A program made the translations under genes and the position numbers. Positions 20,419-28,667 of a stretch of 64,000 bases of DNA are shown here, piece by piece (the first letter of the stretch is position 1; every line of letters begins with the position of its first letter). This DNA is from Gordonia bronchialis DSM 43247 (GTDB lineage: Bacteria; Actinomycetota; Actinomycetes; Mycobacteriales; Mycobacteriaceae): NCBI RefSeq assembly GCF_000024785.1, contig NC_013441.1, positions 3,472,001 through 3,536,000 of the forward strand, read 5' to 3'. The notes below the pieces were generated by a model. That model did no database searches, had not been told where the DNA came from, and saw only the letters and a program-made list of their open reading frames with translations.

Positions 20419-21692
20419 AGGTGCTGCTGGTCTCGTGGGAGTATCCGCCGGTGGTGGTCGGCGGCCTCGGCCGCCACGTCCATCATCTCGCCACCGGGCT
20501 GGCCGACGCCGGTCACGACGTCGTGGTCCTCACCCGCCGTCCGTCAGGCACCGACGCGGTGAGCCATCCGACCATCGACACCGTCGCCGAAGGTGTCCGC
20601 GTGGTGGCGGTCGCCGAGGACCCACCGGAGTTCGAATTCGGCGCCGACATGATGGCGTGGACGCTGGCGATGGGCCATTCGTTCATCCGGGCTGGGCTGA
20701 GAATCCTTGCCGGTGAACGTAACTCGCTGTCGTCGACGTGGACGCCGGACGTGGTGCACGCACACGACTGGCTGGTCGCACACCCCGCGATCACCCTTGC
20801 CGAGTTCTTCGACTGCCCACTGGTCACCACGATCCACGCCACCGAGGCCGGTCGGCACAGCGGATGGGTGAGTGGACGGACCAACCGGCAGGTGCACTCG
20901 GTGGAATGGTGGCTCGCCGCCGAATCCGACGCGATCATCACGTGCTCGGAATCGATGCGTGACGAGGTGTTCCGGTTGTTCGGCTCGGATGCGCAGCTCG
21001 CCGACATCCAGGTCATCCACAACGGCATCGACATCCGCACGTGGGCGTTCGCGCCGCGCGCGCCACGGACCGGCGCACCCGAGCTGCTGTTCGCCGGACG
21101 TCTCGAATACGAGAAGGGCGTGCAGGATCTGCTGGCCGCGCTGCCCCGCATCCGCCGCACCCATCCGGGCACGACACTCACCGTCGCCGGCACCGGCACC
21201 CAGCAGGAGTGGCTTCTGGAGCAGGCCCGACGACACCGCATCAGCAAGGCGGTCACCTTCCTCGGCGCGGTGGGCCACGACGAGCTGGTCACGCTGATGC
21301 ACCGCTGCGACGCCATCGTGCTGCCCAGCCGCTACGAACCGTTCGGGATCGTCGCGCTGGAGGCCGCGGCGACCGGCGCGCCGCTGGTGGTGTCGACGGC
21401 CGGCGGACTGGGTGAGGCCGTCACCGAACCCACCACGGGTCTGACCTTCGCGCCCGCCGACGTCGCCGGACTCGCCACCGCCGTGCGTGCCACCCTCGGC
21501 GACCCGGGTGCCGCCGCCGAGCGAGCCCGCCGCGCACGAGCCCGCCTGACCGCCGAGTTCTCCTGGGCCGAGGTCGCCGAACGGACCGCAGGCGTCTACT
21601 TGGCCGCCAAACGGCGGGTGCGTCACCCCGTCGGCCGACCCCAGATCGTCGAACGGCCGCTCCCCGAACGGGATCCGTCGTCGGACTCCTGA
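20415..21692 (+). CDS. GT4 family glycosyltransferase (Rv3032-type alpha-glucan synthase)
   Basis: A 425-aa GT-B glycosyltransferase. N-terminal glycogen-synthase-like start [59 protein letters not shown], and the ExxxxxxxE motif in [14 protein letters not shown]. The Mycobacterium homologue elongates alpha-1,4-glucan in MGLP and capsular glucan synthesis using a nucleotide glucose donor. GTG 20415 overlaps the GH57 stop by 4 bp, coupling the two enzymes. The last 30 residues are basic and disordered. Confidence 0.93.
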   Translation: [425 protein letters not shown]

Positions 21693-21725
21693 CCTCCGTG
21701 GTCAGCGCGCGGCCGGTGGGGACCA

Positions 21726-22475
21726 CTAAGCCTGGTCGCGCAACGCCGCCTTCTTACGTTCGATATCGGCGAGCGCGCGTTCGAGCTCAGCGCGTTCCTC
21801 GGCGTTGCGCGCCCAGTCGTCCATCCGGTTCTTCACCACGCGCGCCGGAGCGCCGACGGCGATCGAGTAATCCGGGATGATCCCTCTGACCACCGCATGC
21901 GATCCGAGGACACATCCGCGTCCGACGATCGTGTTGCGCAACACCGACACCTTGGCCGCCACCCAGGTGTCCGGGCCGATCCGTACCGGGCCCTTGACGA
22001 TGCCCTGATCCTTGATGGGCAGCGTGATGTCGTCCATCCTGTGGTCGAAGTCGCAGATGTAACACCAGTCCGCGATGAGCGTGGACCCGCCGACCTCGAG
22101 GTCCAGATACGAGTTGACGACGTTGTTGCAGCCGAAGACGGTCTTGTCGCCGATCTTGAGGCTGCCCTCGTGGCATCGAATGGAGTTTCCGTCACCAATG
22201 TGGACCCAGCGCCCGATCTCCATCCGAGACAGCTCCGGCGTGGCGTGCAGCTCGACGTTGCGCCCGAGGAACACCATCCCGCGCAGCACCACATGCGGAT
22301 TGGCCAACCGAAAGCGCGCGAGCCGGAAGTAGCGGACCAGGTACCACGGCGTGTAGGCCCGGTTACGCAGCACCCAGCGCAGCGAGTCCAGGGTGAGGAA
22401 ACGCGCCTGCGCAGGGTCGCGGCGGCGTCCGGCCCGCCATCGGCTCCGGTAGGAGGCATTCCACATCGTCGTCAT
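21726..22475 (-). CDS. hexapeptide-repeat acyltransferase (Rv3034c-type)
   Basis: About 249 aa. The N-terminal 70 residues are basic with LRWVLRNRAYTPWYLVRYFRL, then a left-handed beta-helix of hexapeptide repeats (VELHATPELSRMEIGRWVHIGDG, VFGCNNVVNSYLDLEVGG, VRIGPDTWVAAKVSVLRNTIVGRGCVLGSHAVV) with the typical end GIIPDYSIAVGAPARVVKNR and a C-terminal coiled coil (ERAELERALADIERKKAAL). Family members O-acylate sugars; a role in acylating the glucan made by the neighbours is inference. ATG 22475 preferred over 22466. Confidence 0.88.
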   Translation of the reverse strand: MTTMWNASYRSRWRAGRRRDPAQARFLTLDSLRWVLRNRAYTPWYLVRYFRLARFRLANPHVVLRGMVFLGRNVELHATPELSRMEIGRWVHIGDGNSIRCHEGSLKIGDKTVFGCNNVVNSYLDLEVGGSTLIADWCYICDFDHRMDDITLPIKDQGIVKGPVRIGPDTWVAAKVSVLRNTIVGRGCVLGSHAVVRGIIPDYSIAVGAPARVVKNRMDDWARNAEERAELERALADIERKKAALRDQA

Positions 22476-22607
22476 GACGACAAACCCTAATCGACGCGAT
22501 TTCGGCGCACGATAGGCTCTGAGGCTGGTGCGTTCGCCGGCCGGAACCGGCGGACGCTCGCTGTGATCGTCCCGACCCCGGGGCCAGGCGTTATGACAGG
22601 AGCACCG

Positions 22608-23951
22608 ATGGCGGAGCAGAACCGGCACAGGCAATCATCGTCGCCACGTTCCGGGTCCGCCCGCTTGCTCATGATCGTGGTGGCGGTCTGTGCGGTCGTC
22701 CTGTCGGCCTGCTCCGACGGTCACATCGACGTCCGGTCGCTACCCGGTCTCGGCTGGCCGAGCTACGGCGGCGACGCGAACAACGCCAACTTCACCACCG
22801 CGACGGTCCCCGATGATCTGGCGCTGTCCTGGAGCCGGCCGACCGGCGGACCGATCACCGCGCCGCTCACCGTCTCGACGCGTTCCAATGTCGCGGTGAC
22901 CTCGCGAACCGAGAACGGCTGCAACACATTCGTCTTCGACCCGACCTCGGGGCGCAAGAACTTCTGCAAGCGGATGCGTGAGGGCGTCGAGGTGTCCGCT
23001 CTGCTCATCGACCAGTACGACCAGCCCTACATCGGCGAGCAGACCACCTTCCTCGCGTTCAATGCCGGCGGTGCCATTCGTTGGCGGGCACCGGTTCTGG
23101 GTGTTCCGCTGTCGGCGAAGTTCGCCGCCCCCAACATCGCGCTGGTCGTGACGACCCAGGGTCAGATCCAGTTGTTCGACACCCAGACCGCGGCACTCGT
23201 TGCGCCGGAACTGCTTCTGCGCCCCGACGCCGATCCCGCCGATCCGCTGTTCGGTTTCGGCGAATGCGTGGACAACGGTCCACGGTGTGTGGTGCCCGCT
23301 CCCCCCGCAGTCGATGCGGCGCATGAACGGTTCTTCCTCAACGTGTGGCCGCCCGGTGCGATCGCCTCGCAGGTGCGCGCTTTTACCTATCACCAGGTCG
23401 ACGGGAAACGCACCGTCGCCGAGGCCTGGCACGCCGACGTCCCCGGCGGTGTCGTGGGGCCGGCGACCGTGTCGGCCGATGGGGCCACGGTGTACGCTTT
23501 CTCGCGGCTCGGACAGATCGTCGCGCTCGACGCGGCGACCGGGAAAACCCGGTGGACCTTCGACAACGGCGGCTATGGGTTTGCCACGATGGCGGTCTCG
23601 CCGGACGGGCTGATCATGCCGACGGGTGTCCCCGGCGCACCACTCACGCTGCTGCGCGACAAGGGTGACCGGGCCGAACTGGTGTGGAAGCGGGACGATC
23701 TCGCGTCGGTGAGCCTCTCGACGCTGACATCGTCGGGCACAGCGTGGACCGTTGTGCGCGATCCGGGTGCCCAGACGCTGTCGCTGGTGGAGGTGTCCAC
23801 CGCCGACGGTGCGCCCAAACGCACTCTACCGCTTCCGGAGTCGGTCGGTTTCGCCACCGGCGTCGCCGTCTCGCCCAGCGGACAGATAGCCGTCGCCACG
23901 CATATCGGCGAGGTCTACTTCTTCGACTCCAAGAGCAACATCGAGGGCTGA
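22608..23951 (+). CDS. PQQ-like beta-propeller lipoprotein (Rv3035-type)
   Basis: A 447-aa exported lipoprotein. The signal is basic (RSGSARLL), then LMIVVAVCAVVLSAC with a LSAC lipobox around residue 34. The mature part has PQQ-like propeller repeats, e.g. TVYAFSRLGQIVALDAATGKTRWTFDNGGYG and IGEVYFFDSKSN. ATG 22608 has AGGAG five nt upstream. The function is unknown; its conserved place in the MGLP cluster suggests a cell-envelope role. It is divergent from the acyltransferase and convergent with the THUMP-like methyltransferase. Confidence 0.85.
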   Translation: MAEQNRHRQSSSPRSGSARLLMIVVAVCAVVLSACSDGHIDVRSLPGLGWPSYGGDANNANFTTATVPDDLALSWSRPTGGPITAPLTVSTRSNVAVTSRTENGCNTFVFDPTSGRKNFCKRMREGVEVSALLIDQYDQPYIGEQTTFLAFNAGGAIRWRAPVLGVPLSAKFAAPNIALVVTTQGQIQLFDTQTAALVAPELLLRPDADPADPLFGFGECVDNGPRCVVPAPPAVDAAHERFFLNVWPPGAIASQVRAFTYHQVDGKRTVAEAWHADVPGGVVGPATVSADGATVYAFSRLGQIVALDAATGKTRWTFDNGGYGFATMAVSPDGLIMPTGVPGAPLTLLRDKGDRAELVWKRDDLASVSLSTLTSSGTAWTVVRDPGAQTLSLVEVSTADGAPKRTLPLPESVGFATGVAVSPSGQIAVATHIGEVYFFDSKSNIEG

Positions 23952-23955
23952 GGGG

Positions 23956-25155
23956 TCAGAACCGGATTCCCGGCTCACAGAGGAATCCGACGCCCTTGCG
24001 ACCCAGGCGCGTCAGAATGAGCGTCAGCGGCCGTGAACCCTTGAGTTTCAACCGCTTCCGCAACTGATCGGGGTCGACGTCGAGTCCGCGCACCAGGATC
24101 TCCAGCGTTCCGCAGTCCTGTGCGCCGAGCGCCTTGCGTAACGCCTTCTCGGCCACGCCGACCTGCTCGATGATCCGGAATCCACGCTCCCCCAAGGGAA
24201 CGGAATCGCCGGTGAGGTAGGCGATGCGCGGATCGAGTAGCCCCAACCCATGCCGGTGCGCGTAGTTGCGGACCAGCCCGGCCCGCACGATCGCGCCGTC
24301 GGGATCGATGATCCACTCGCCGAGTTCACCGATCGGGACGTCGTCGGGTTCGGCGTCGGTCAACTCGGTGCGTTCGACGGTTCCATCCGGTCCGGTACGC
24401 AGAACGGTGGCCCGTCGGAACGGAATGGCGTGCGGACCTGTCCAGAGCACCGCCTCGCGAACCCCGCCGTCCAACGAGGTGATCTGCACTTCGCCGTCGA
24501 ACCCGAATCGGTTGCGCAGCATCGAATAGTCCAGTCCGGGAGCGCATTTCACAATGAGGGACCGCCCCGCGTAGGTGGTCATCAGATTCAGCAGGGGCGG
24601 GGTGAGCTGATCGAGCCGGAAGACCCGCCCGGCGCCGGAGCGTCGCGCCGGGTCGGCCAGGATCACGTCGGCGGTGGATGTCGGCGTCAGGGCATCCGCC
24701 CGCAGCAGCGTCGCCGACGGCACGTTGTGGCGCGCCATAGCGAGCCGAACCGGGTCGATGTCGCTACCGATGACGCCGGCGACGCCCGAGGAGTGTGTCA
24801 GTTCGGCGAGTTCGGCACCGACAGAGCAGGTGACATCGTGGATCACCGCGCCGGGCACGCGGTCGGCGATGTCGGCGGCTCGCTGCTGCGCGACAACGCT
24901 GTTGGTGGCCTGTTGCAGCGCCTCGTCGGACAGCAGGAGATCATCGGCGCCACGCAGCTTCCCACGCGCACGGCGACGGCAGGTGACCGTCTCGATCAGG
25001 GCAGCGTCGTGCCCGTCGTATCGTGCGCGGAGCTCGGCGATGTCGGCGATCATCGACGGTGCCGTCAGCGCCAGCGACGACGCCGTCTCGAGTGCTTTGA
25101 TCCCGTGCCGCGAACGGAGGAACGCGACATCCCCGACCGAAAACGTGTAGCTCAT
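23956..25155 (-). CDS. THUMP-like domain class I methyltransferase (Rv3037c-type)
   Basis: About 399 aa. After a helical N-terminus (FSVGDVAFLRSRHG), the SAM domain has VIHDVTCSVGAELAEL, GVIGSDIDPVRLAMARHN and DVILADPARR, the DPxRR-type catalytic motif of RNA-type methyltransferases; the C-terminus has the THUMP-like segment TLEILVRGLDVDPDQLRKRLKLKG. ATG 25155 or GTG 25158; TACAGT lies 5-8 nt upstream, so the mRNA may be leaderless. The substrate is unknown. An 8-bp inverted repeat at 23963-23989 overlaps its 3' end and may act as a terminator. Confidence 0.87.
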   Translation of the reverse strand: MSYTFSVGDVAFLRSRHGIKALETASSLALTAPSMIADIAELRARYDGHDAALIETVTCRRRARGKLRGADDLLLSDEALQQATNSVVAQQRAADIADRVPGAVIHDVTCSVGAELAELTHSSGVAGVIGSDIDPVRLAMARHNVPSATLLRADALTPTSTADVILADPARRSGAGRVFRLDQLTPPLLNLMTTYAGRSLIVKCAPGLDYSMLRNRFGFDGEVQITSLDGGVREAVLWTGPHAIPFRRATVLRTGPDGTVERTELTDAEPDDVPIGELGEWIIDPDGAIVRAGLVRNYAHRHGLGLLDPRIAYLTGDSVPLGERGFRIIEQVGVAEKALRKALGAQDCGTLEILVRGLDVDPDQLRKRLKLKGSRPLTLILTRLGRKGVGFLCEPGIRF

Positions 25156-25664
25156 CACCGACAACTGTAAGTGGTGGCCGCGAGTGTCCGGTTTGACCGA
25201 TTAGGTAACCACCCACAACCTGTGCATCCAGACCCGGTACGGCAGCTCCATGGACGAAAAATCCGCAGAATACCGCGTGGTGGCAATTCGCTCATCGGAC
25301 CCAACGGGACGCCGCTGACGCTCGTCGACACGCACAGTGGCGGCTACGCCGACATCCCGCCGCTGAGCCGTATCACCTTCATCAAGACGGCCGGGGGCTA
25401 ACAAGGCCATCAACTCCGTCGTCGGCATCTTGGCGGCGACGGCCACGTTCAATCCGGTGTCGAACTGACCTCACAACGTGGCTCTGCGCGTGGCCTTGGC
25501 CGGGTCGATACAGAGGTCGGTGTGGACGCCCGCGTCCCACGTCGCCTTATCCGACTATCTCTGCGACTGACACCGCCACAGTGATGGATCGGGCCGACGA
25601 AAGCGCCCTGTCCTCGGGGTGAGGACGGGGCGCCAGGGCGTGTAGGACGGTCCGCCAGAAACAG
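25156..25664. other. degraded coding remnants at the left edge of the island
   Basis: No intact gene is visible in these 509 bp. On the plus strand, a frame from about 25303 (NGTPLTLVDTHSGGYADIPP) stops at 25401, but removing one G from a GGGGG run lets it continue as NKAINSVVGILAATATFNPV to a stop at 25468; an ATG at 25250 starts MDEKSAEYRVVAIRSSDPTG in another frame just upstream. On the minus strand, a short ATWDAGVHTDLCIDPAKAT tail (25471-25554) has no start. These look like broken pieces of at least two genes, not recognised. Confidence 0.45.
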
Positions 25665-25691
25665 TATTGCACTTTCACGGAAAGTGCAATA
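25665..25691. promoter_or_regulatory. perfect palindromic operator of the toxin-antitoxin-like operon
   Basis: Arms TATTGCACTTTC (25665-25676) and GAAAGTGCAATA (25680-25691) are perfect 12-bp inverted repeats around ACG. The element ends 10 bp before the ATG at 25702, where it would cover the promoter or leader. This is the typical position of an autoregulated TA operator bound by a ribbon-helix-helix antitoxin. Confidence 0.75.
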
Positions 25692-25701
25692 CACTTTTGG
25701 T

Positions 25702-26007
25702 ATGCGGGTCGAGATCAAGCCAAGCGCCCTCAAGTGGGGGGTCAGCGAAAGCGAGATCGCGGCCGTCGTCGCCTATCCGATGCTGCGAGTGACCCTCGCA
25801 GCACGCATGGCCGGTGCGCTGCCCGTCCTGCACATCGGACCGGCCAGCGAGAATGAGCCGTATCTGGAAGTCATCGTCGACCTCGCCCCCACTGTTCCGG
25901 TCGCATTCCACGCGATGGTTCTGCGTCGGCGCCTTGCTACCAGCCTCGGCCTCGACCAACTGATCGACATCAACTACGGACCACAGAAAGGTGCCCACAA
26001 TGCCTGA
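25702..26007 (+). CDS. small protein, putative toxin of a TA-like pair
   Basis: A 101-aa protein: EIKPSALKWGVSESEIAAVVAYPMLRV at the N-terminus, then short beta strands (VLHIGPASENEPYLEVIVDL) and VAFHAMVLRRRL. This layout, HGVS/WGVS-type start, a 'VIGP' strand, and a final FHAM(V/A)LR, is seen in small actinobacterial proteins paired with a DNA-binding partner and resembles BrnT/DUF4258-like toxins. ATG 25702 follows the palindrome; the earlier GTG lies within it. It overlaps the next gene by 8 bp. Toxicity is an inference from size, pairing and operator. Confidence 0.62.
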   Translation: MRVEIKPSALKWGVSESEIAAVVAYPMLRVTLAARMAGALPVLHIGPASENEPYLEVIVDLAPTVPVAFHAMVLRRRLATSLGLDQLIDINYGPQKGAHNA

Positions 26008-26254
26008 CTACGACGCAATGGCTGACGACTACGCCGAGCATCCACCCACTGCTGATGAGGTGCTTGCGGTGGAGGTGAGCCCGTCTGCTTTGAAGACTGG
26101 CCGTCCACGCAAGGGTGCAGCGAAGGGGCGCACGCCCACCATGTCAGTGCGTCTGCCCGCCCCGTTGCGCGCCAAAGTTGCCCGTGTGGCCAAGCGTGAA
26201 CACATCGCCGAGTCGGAGGTCATCCGGCGGGCGGTCGAGCAGTTCACAGATTGA
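26000..26254 (+). CDS. ribbon-helix-helix type antitoxin-like DNA-binding protein
   Basis: An 84-aa protein. The N-terminal half is acidic and flexible (DYDAMADDYAEHPPTADEV), and the C-terminal part carries an RHH (CopG/Arc-like) motif: TMSVRLPAPLRAKVARVAKREHIAESEVIRRAVEQF, with the strand MSVRLP and two helices. The order toxin-like then antitoxin-like is the reverse of the most common arrangement but is known. It overlaps the upstream gene by 8 bp. It is likely to bind the palindrome at 25665-25691. Confidence 0.72.
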   Translation: MPDYDAMADDYAEHPPTADEVLAVEVSPSALKTGRPRKGAAKGRTPTMSVRLPAPLRAKVARVAKREHIAESEVIRRAVEQFTD

Positions 26255-26434
26255 CCGATCGTGACATGCACCGCGATGACGGTGGCGGGGTAGTTCGTTC
26301 GACCGACTCACGAAATCGGCGATCCAGGGTCTAGGGCTTCGCGTACCTATCTTTCTCTCAGAAGGGCAACGCCGCCCAGGTCCACGCCCAACCCCGACCC
26401 GTACCAACCGCCGCCCCTGGGCCAAACCCCATTC
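26255..26434. other. 180-bp gap inside the island, with a truncated reading frame
   Basis: No start-to-stop gene here. From about 26294 an open frame with no start codon leads into the chimeric ORF, with Pro-rich residues such as TPPRSTPNPDPYQPPPLGQ, typical of the cytoplasmic head of actinobacterial DUF4190/DUF4352-type membrane proteins. This indicates the 5' end of such a gene was lost. Confidence 0.4.
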
Positions 26435-26692
26435 GTGCCGCCGAAGAAGAAGCGGAAGAAGTGGCCATGGGTCCTGGGAGCGATCGCCGTCCTGGTCATC
26501 GTCATCGCGGCCGGCTGTGACGTCGTGACGGTGCAGCGGGCGATGGGCCACAAGGGCGCCACCACCACCACGCTGAACACGTACTCGCATCTGTGGCCGA
26601 AGGCCGAGGACCGGACCCGCGCGGCGGTGGCGAAGCTGCTGACTGAGCAGCTGCGGGCGGACAGTAGCGACAGCGGCTCTGACCTGGACTAA
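26435..26692 (+). pseudogene. chimeric ORF: membrane-protein head fused to an integrase C-terminus
   Basis: Eighty-five residues from a GTG. Residues 1-27 (KKKRKKWPWVLGAIAVLVIV plus IAAGC) are a basic anchor and membrane segment like the start of small actinobacterial lipoproteins. From about residue 28 the sequence becomes VVTVQRAMGHKGATTTTLNTYSHLWPKAEDRTRAAV, the classical C-terminus of phage tyrosine recombinases, with the GH motif and the catalytic Tyr (NTYSHLW). The joint near 26517 therefore looks like a deletion scar in which two unrelated genes were fused. The catalytic Arg and core are missing, so it cannot recombine DNA. It overlaps the next gene's stop. Confidence 0.8.
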
Positions 26693-27663
26693 CTGGGCTT
26701 GAAACCGCTGACCACCACGTTGTAGAAGAACTTCGGCGGCACCACCTTGCGCAGCACGTTCTCGTCGAGCCAGGTCATCCGCTTCCAGCCACCGAAGGCG
26801 AATCCGGCCCAGCCCCAACCGAGTTTGTCGGCGGGGACCGCAGCTTCGAAGGTACGCACCGGCCAACCGAGCATCGCGGCGGCAAGCTCTTCGGTGGCGG
26901 TCTGCACGCGTTGCGCACCAGCGGATTTCGCGATGCCGGCCAGCTCATCGGGGTCGAAGGTGTGGATGTCGACGACGGCCTCGAGCGCGGCGGCCCGGGA
27001 AGACTCGTCGAGCTCTTCCTGTGGTCGCCGCCAGCCCTTGAGCGGACCGAACTTGGTGATATTGGTTGTCGCCCACCACGTTGCGCGGCTCATCCAGCGT
27101 GCGTAGAAGTCACCGATGGTCGACGGCTCGCCCGCGAAGATGAAACGCCCACCGGGCTTGAGCACGCGGAGCACTTCGCGCAGCGCCTGTTCCACATCCG
27201 GGATGTGGTGCAGCACAGCATGTCCGACGACGAGGTCGAAGGTGTTGTCGTCGTAGGGGATCTTCTCCGCGTCGGCCACCCGGCCGTCGACGTCGAGGCC
27301 CAGGTTCTGCGCGTTGCGCAGCGCCACCTTCACCATGCCGGGTGAGAGGTCGGTGACCGACCCCTTCTCGGCGACGCCGGACTGCATCAGGTTGAGCAGG
27401 AAAAATCCGGTGCCACAACCGAGTTCCATGGCCCGCCCGTAGGGCAGCGCGTCGTCGGAGGCGACGGCGTCGAAGCGTCCGCGCGCGTAGTCGATGCACC
27501 GCTCGTCGAAGCTGATCGACCACTTCTCGTCGTAGGTCTCGGCCTCCCAGTCGTGGTAGAGCACCTGGGCGAGCTTGGTGTCCGCGAGCGCGGCCTTGAC
27601 CTGCTCTTCGGTGGCGTGCGGATTGGGTTCCGGATCGGTTTCCGGGGTCACATTGGTCGTCAT
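26689..27663 (-). CDS. class I SAM-dependent methyltransferase (Rv3038c-type)
   Basis: A 324-aa methyltransferase: AMELGCGTGFFLLNLMQSG (motif I), GSVTDLSPGMVKVALRNAQ (motif II), FDLVVGHAVLHHIPDV and VLKPGGRFIFAGEPS. A Trp/Phe-rich C-terminal part (GWGWAGFAFGGWKRM) suggests a lipid or hydrophobic substrate, but this is unproven. ATG 27663 gives a normal N-terminus. It is 28 bp downstream of the enoyl-CoA hydratase, so the pair is likely an operon, as in M. tuberculosis. Confidence 0.88.
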   Translation of the reverse strand: MTTNVTPETDPEPNPHATEEQVKAALADTKLAQVLYHDWEAETYDEKWSISFDERCIDYARGRFDAVASDDALPYGRAMELGCGTGFFLLNLMQSGVAEKGSVTDLSPGMVKVALRNAQNLGLDVDGRVADAEKIPYDDNTFDLVVGHAVLHHIPDVEQALREVLRVLKPGGRFIFAGEPSTIGDFYARWMSRATWWATTNITKFGPLKGWRRPQEELDESSRAAALEAVVDIHTFDPDELAGIAKSAGAQRVQTATEELAAAMLGWPVRTFEAAVPADKLGWGWAGFAFGGWKRMTWLDENVLRKVVPPKFFYNVVVSGFKPS

Positions 27664-27691
27664 CGCGTCGTCCCTCCCTTGATGTCGCGAA

Positions 27692-28480
27692 TCACTTTCC
27701 GAGGAATTTCGCCTTGCCGGGTCCGTTCTCCACGAAGGATTTCATCCCGATGGCGCGGTCTTCGGTGGCGAACAGCGCGGCGAAGAGCTGTTCCTCGATC
27801 TTCAGTCCGGTGGCAAGGTCCACACCGAGGCCCTGATCGACGGCCTTCTTGCCGGCCGCGATCGCCACCGACGCGGCATTGCGGAACTGCCCAGCCCACT
27901 TCAGCGCGGCGTTGTAGACCTCGTCGGGCGCGACGACCTCGTCGACCAGCCCGATGGCCAGCGCTTCTCCGGCGCCGACGAAGCGTCCGGTGAAGATCAT
28001 GTCCTTGGCCTTCGCCGGTCCCACGAGCCGGGCGAGCCGCTGCGTGCCACCACCGCCGGGAATGACCCCGAGCAGCACCTCCGGCACCCCGAGTTTGGCG
28101 TTGTCCCCGGCGATGCGACGGTCGGCGCCGAGCGCCACCTCGAGTCCACCGCCGAGGGCGTAACCGGTGATCGCCGCGACCGTCGGCTTGGGGATCTCCG
28201 AGATCGACCCCAGCGCATCCTGCAGCCGTCCGGCGATCTTGCTCATCTCCGCATAGGTGAGATCGTTCATCTCTTTGATGTCGGCGCCTGCCGCCAGAAC
28301 CTTGGGGCCGCCGTAGATGACGACGGCCTTGATGTCGTCACGCAGCGTCGCCTCGTCGGCCGCCGCCGCCAGTTCGCTCTGTACCTGGCGGTTCAGTGCG
28401 TTCATCGGCGGGCGGTTGAGCAGGATGGTGCCCACGCCGGGGTGTTCTTCGGATGTCTCGAGGGTGACGAACTCAGCCAT
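27692..28480 (-). CDS. enoyl-CoA hydratase/isomerase family protein (EchA17-type)
   Basis: A 262-aa crotonase-fold enzyme. The oxyanion-hole region is GYALGGGLEVALGADRRIAGDNAKLG and the second motif is PEVLLGVIPGGGGTQRLARLVG, with the Glu usual for hydration. Likely acts on acyl-CoA in beta-oxidation; chain length is unknown. It reads from a palindromic promoter region shared with the LigD polymerase and is followed closely by the methyltransferase. Confidence 0.92.
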   Translation of the reverse strand: MAEFVTLETSEEHPGVGTILLNRPPMNALNRQVQSELAAAADEATLRDDIKAVVIYGGPKVLAAGADIKEMNDLTYAEMSKIAGRLQDALGSISEIPKPTVAAITGYALGGGLEVALGADRRIAGDNAKLGVPEVLLGVIPGGGGTQRLARLVGPAKAKDMIFTGRFVGAGEALAIGLVDEVVAPDEVYNAALKWAGQFRNAASVAIAAGKKAVDQGLGVDLATGLKIEEQLFAALFATEDRAIGMKSFVENGPGKAKFLGK

Positions 28481-28589
28481 GGTCGAAGGCTACCGGGTGG
28501 GTCTGTACCACCGCGCCGCTGCCCCGATCATCGAGACCGGGTGGGCAACGACGTTCCCGACGACCGGACACCGACCCCGGTCCCGATCC

Positions 28590-28628
28590 GTATGACGTTT
28601 GGACCGGATTCCGGACCGAACGTCATAC
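28590..28628. promoter_or_regulatory. 39-bp imperfect palindrome in the echA/LigD-polymerase divergent region
   Basis: Left arm 28590-28607 starts GTATGACGTT; right arm 28611-28628 ends AACGTCATAC, with a 3-nt loop. The outer 10 bp are perfect; inside there is one A-A mismatch and one G-T wobble. It begins 40 bp before the polymerase ATG and 110 bp from echA. It is large enough to hold an operator on both promoters, or to form a cruciform or leader hairpin. Confidence 0.62.
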
Positions 28629-28667
28629 ACATCCCCGGCCCGCCCTCACCAGCCTAGTCTTGAGATC

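Noticed and set aside
26435..26692. Functional integrase
   Set aside because: Only the last ~55 residues of a tyrosine recombinase remain; the catalytic Arg and core domain are absent.
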